Shown here piece after piece: positions 3,968 to 6,104 of a DNA stretch of 6,104 bases. Under the pieces are notes generated by a model. It had not been told where the DNA came from, did no database searches, and was given only the letters and a program-made list of their open reading frames with translations. Made by a program: the position numbers and the translations under genes. Position 1 is the stretch's first letter, and every line of letters begins with the position of its first letter. This DNA is from Atopobium sp. (lineage in GTDB: Bacteria > Actinomycetota > Coriobacteriia > Coriobacteriales > Atopobiaceae), in contig JAHACE010000063.1 of the NCBI GenBank assembly GCA_018376005.1, positions 1 to 6,104 of the forward strand, given 5' to 3'.

Positions 3968-4720
3968 ATGTATAAGATCCTCGAAAAGACTCAGTTCTCC
4001 GAGAAGGTCTTCAAGTTCCGCATCGAGGCACCACATCCTGAGGAGGGTTGGGTCGAGTTTATCTTCATGGTAATCGGCAAGACCACCAGGATGCTTTCTA
4101 CCTACGAGGTTGGTGATTTCCTGCAGGACGTCACTGGTCCTCTGGGTGAGCCTACCGAGATGGGCGAGGGCAAATGGGCAGTTATCGGCGGCGGCGTTGG
4201 CCTGGCTATCGCCTTCCCTGTTGCTCGTCAGCTCGTAGCAGCTGGCCGCGAGGTCCACGCAATCATGGGCGCTCGTACCAAAGAGCTGCTGCTGCTTGAG
4301 GATCAGTTCCGTTCCATTCTGGACGACGACCACATCCACATCACCACAGACGACGGTTCTCTTGGCGAGAAGGGCGTTGTAACCGCACCTCTCGAGCGTC
4401 TTCTGCAGGACAAGCAGGTCGACCGCGTATTCTGCGTTGGCCCAGTTCCAATGATGAAGTTCTCCACTCTCACTGCTGAGAAGTACGACACACCTATCAT
4501 CGCTTCCCTGAACCCAATCATGGTCGACGGCACTGGTATGTGCGGTTGCTGCCGTGTTGAGGTTGGCGGCGAGACCAAGTTTGCTTGTGTTGACGGTCCT
4601 GACTTTGACGCAACCAAGGTTGACTGGAACGACCTTCGCGCACGTCAGGCAGCCTACCTCACCGAGGAAGGCCAGTCCATCAAGGCTTACGAGGAGACGA
4701 GGTGCGCATGCCACAAGTAA
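3968..4720 (+). CDS. nfnA: NfnA-type FAD/NAD-binding small subunit, with apparent in-frame loss in the FAD domain
   Basis: This is the small subunit of NADH-dependent reduced ferredoxin:NADP+ oxidoreductase, also annotated sulfide dehydrogenase SudB or PyrK-like. It binds FAD, NAD(H) and one [2Fe-2S] cluster. The 250-residue product opens with the typical MYKILEK, has the nucleotide motif GGGVGLA at 74-80, CVGPVPMM at 156-163, and the cluster motif with D187, C192, C195 and C207. That is the D-x4-C-x2-C-x11-C spacing of Nfn enzymes. Homologues are ~275-280 residues. Here IEAP (19-22) runs directly into HPEEG (23-27), skipping about 30 residues that normally hold PGQF and the FAD motif R-I-P-L-T. 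The start is fixed by AGGAGAGGAG at 3949-3958. The C-terminus CACHK adds cysteines and overlaps nfnB by 13 bp. Family is certain; activity of this form is doubtful. Confidence 0.9.
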   Translation: MYKILEKTQFSEKVFKFRIEAPHPEEGWVEFIFMVIGKTTRMLSTYEVGDFLQDVTGPLGEPTEMGEGKWAVIGGGVGLAIAFPVARQLVAAGREVHAIMGARTKELLLLEDQFRSILDDDHIHITTDDGSLGEKGVVTAPLERLLQDKQVDRVFCVGPVPMMKFSTLTAEKYDTPIIASLNPIMVDGTGMCGCCRVEVGGETKFACVDGPDFDATKVDWNDLRARQAAYLTEEGQSIKAYEETRCACHK

Positions 4721-6104
4721 ACGGTCGCTACATTCCAAACGTCAAGGCACCTCGTACAGCTGACAACGAAGAGCCAGCTGCAGAGCGCGCACAAGACTTC
4801 CGCCCTGTCGACAAGGGTTTCACTAAAGAGATGGCAATTGCAGAGGCAAACCGCTGCCTGGATTGTAAGAATCCACTGTGCGTTCAGGGTTGCCCTGTAA
4901 ACATCAACATTCCTCGCTTCATCGAGGCTATCCGTGCAGAGGAGTTTGGTCGCGGTCTTGACATCATCCGCGAGTCCTCCATGCTTCCTGCAGTTTGTGG
5001 TCGTGTTTGCCCACAGGAGAACCAGTGCGAGGGCGTCTGCATCATGGGTAAGCGCAGCGAACCAGTTGCTATTGGTCAGCTTGAGCGCTTCCTTGGCGAC
5101 CAGCCTGAGCTTGCTTCCAAGCCAGCTATCGCTCCAAAGAACGGCAAGAAGGTTGCAGTTGTAGGCTCCGGTCCTTCCGGTATTGCTTGCGCTGGCGAGC
5201 TTGCTCGTAACGGCTTTGACGTTACCGTCTTTGAGGCATTCTTCACCGGCGGCGGCGTTCTGGTCTACGGTATTCCTGAGTTCCGTCTTCCAAAGGCTGT
5301 TGTTAAGCGTGAGATTGACGGCCTCCAGGAGCTGGGTGTTAAGTTTGAGTACAACTCTGTTGTCGGTCGTATCACCGATGCAGATGAGCTTTTTGAGCAG
5401 GGCTTTGACGCAATCTACATTGCAACCGGCGCTGGCCTTCCAAAGCTTCTCAACATCCCTGGCGAGAACCTGCCAAACGTCTTCTTTGCAAATGAGTACC
5501 TCACCCGCGTTAACCTTATGAAGGCTAACAACTTCCCTGAGTACGACACTCCAACCAAGCACGGCAAGAACGTCGTTGTCTTTGGTGGCGGCAACGTTGC
5601 TATGGACGCTGTCCGTACTGCTAAGCGTCTTGGCGCTGAGCGTGCAATCATTGCTTACCGTCGTACTGAGGACGAGATGCCTGCTCGTCGTGCAGAGCTG
5701 CACCACGCAAAGGCTGAGGGCGTTGAGGTCCTTCCTCTCGTCTCCCCTCTTGAGTTTGTCGCTGGCGAGGACGGCGCAGTTTGCGCAGTTCGCGTCCAGA
5801 AGATGGAGCTCGGCGAGCCTGACGCTGACGGACGTCGTCGTCCAGTTGCTATCGAGGGCGCTATCGAGGACATTCCTTGCGACGTTGCAATTTCTGCAAT
5901 CGGCACTAACGCTAACCCATTCGCAAAGATGATCGGCGACATCAAGCTCAACAAGTGGGGCTACATTGAGGCCGACGAAGAGGGTCGTACTTCCGATCCT
6001 CGCATCTGGGCTGGTGGCGACATCGTAACCGGTGCTGCAACCGTCATTCTTGCAATGGGCGCTGGTAAGGTAGCAGCTGCTTCCATCACCAAGCACCTCG
6101 GCTA
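4708..6104 (+). CDS. nfnB: NfnB-type NADPH-binding large subunit (3'-truncated; GltD-like)
   Basis: This is the large subunit partner of NfnA, of the glutamate-synthase small-chain-like flavoprotein family. In Nfn complexes it carries the bifurcating FAD, two [4Fe-4S] clusters and the NADPH site. The 465 visible residues are nearly the full ~470. Cluster cysteines are C50, C53, C58 and C62 (CLDCKNPLCVQGCP) and C97, C101, C107 and C111. The FAD-binding GSGPSG is at 153-158, followed by GGGVLVYGIPEFRLPK. The NADP-binding GGGNVAMD is at 293-300 with YRRTEDEMPAR after it, and the FAD-closing WAGGD is at 434-438. The ATG overlaps the end of nfnA by 13 bp, with a GAGG at 4699-4702 (5 nt upstream), implying translational coupling. 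A stand-alone GltD role is less likely because of the nfnA partner. The frame is intact to the window edge, with no stop seen. Confidence 0.94.
   Translation, partial: MPQVNGRYIPNVKAPRTADNEEPAAERAQDFRPVDKGFTKEMAIAEANRCLDCKNPLCVQGCPVNINIPRFIEAIRAEEFGRGLDIIRESSMLPAVCGRVCPQENQCEGVCIMGKRSEPVAIGQLERFLGDQPELASKPAIAPKNGKKVAVVGSGPSGIACAGELARNGFDVTVFEAFFTGGGVLVYGIPEFRLPKAVVKREIDGLQELGVKFEYNSVVGRITDADELFEQGFDAIYIATGAGLPKLLNIPGENLPNVFFANEYLTRVNLMKANNFPEYDTPTKHGKNVVVFGGGNVAMDAVRTAKRLGAERAIIAYRRTEDEMPARRAELHHAKAEGVEVLPLVSPLEFVAGEDGAVCAVRVQKMELGEPDADGRRRPVAIEGAIEDIPCDVAISAIGTNANPFAKMIGDIKLNKWGYIEADEEGRTSDPRIWAGGDIVTGAATVILAMGAGKVAAASITKHLG

Noticed and set aside
3947..4738. Minus-strand frame of ~260 codons opposite nfnA
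   Set aside because: It is a shadow of nfnA, whose motifs and ribosome site are clear.
4687..6096. Open frame of ~470 codons on the minus strand across nfnB
   Set aside because: It results from strong codon bias in nfnB; the product shows no family motif and has no ribosome site.

Overview
The window looks like ordinary chromosomal DNA of a mid-GC, probably anaerobic bacterium. The best guess is an Actinomycetota lineage of the Coriobacteriia/Atopobiaceae type. That placement rests on gene content, codon use (many GCT/GCA, CGT and CCT/CCA codons in the highly biased genes) and the glmU-prs-pth order; it is inference, not a phylogenetic result. There are six protein genes: the 3' part of glmU, prs, pcp (minus strand), pth, and a pair encoding the small and large subunits of an NADH-dependent ferredoxin:NADP+ oxidoreductase (nfnA, nfnB). 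nfnB runs off the right edge only a few residues before its expected end.

Layout. 1-1533 is a tight glmU-prs operon (cell-wall precursor UDP-GlcNAc, then PRPP), closed by a perfect 14-bp terminator hairpin at 1654-1690. 1534-2117 is a 584-bp gene-less stretch rich in repeats: three short GC-rich tandem units, the terminator, then two diverged copies of a ~120-bp element built from ~31-nt units, framed by a 15-bp inverted repeat. pcp lies on the minus strand at 2118-2825, and a 230-bp GC-rich spacer with a 17-bp direct repeat separates it from the divergent pth. Downstream of pth is a 113-bp GC-rich segment flanked by a 14-bp duplication of the end of pth. After it come a candidate promoter, a ~150-nt leader with two hairpins, and nfnA-nfnB, which overlap by 13 bp.

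The genes do not form one pathway. glmU and prs supply sugar-nucleotide and nucleotide precursors, pth recycles peptidyl-tRNA, pcp trims N-terminal pyroglutamate, and NfnAB exchanges electrons among NADH, ferredoxin and NADPH.

Three points stand out. (1) The 9-mer TTCTCGCCA (complement TGGCGAGAA) occurs 11 times in 6.1 kb, six of them in only ~1.16 kb of non-coding DNA. Its copies sit in repeat elements, in hairpin loops and in a variable loop of Pth, which resembles a DNA-uptake-type or REP-type genomic signature. (2) NfnA appears to lack ~30 residues of its FAD domain, including the R-x-P-L-T flavin-binding motif, while remaining in frame. (3) The two adjacent ~120-bp elements share a unit order (X, Y, X, inverted Y) that I do not recognise as a named family.
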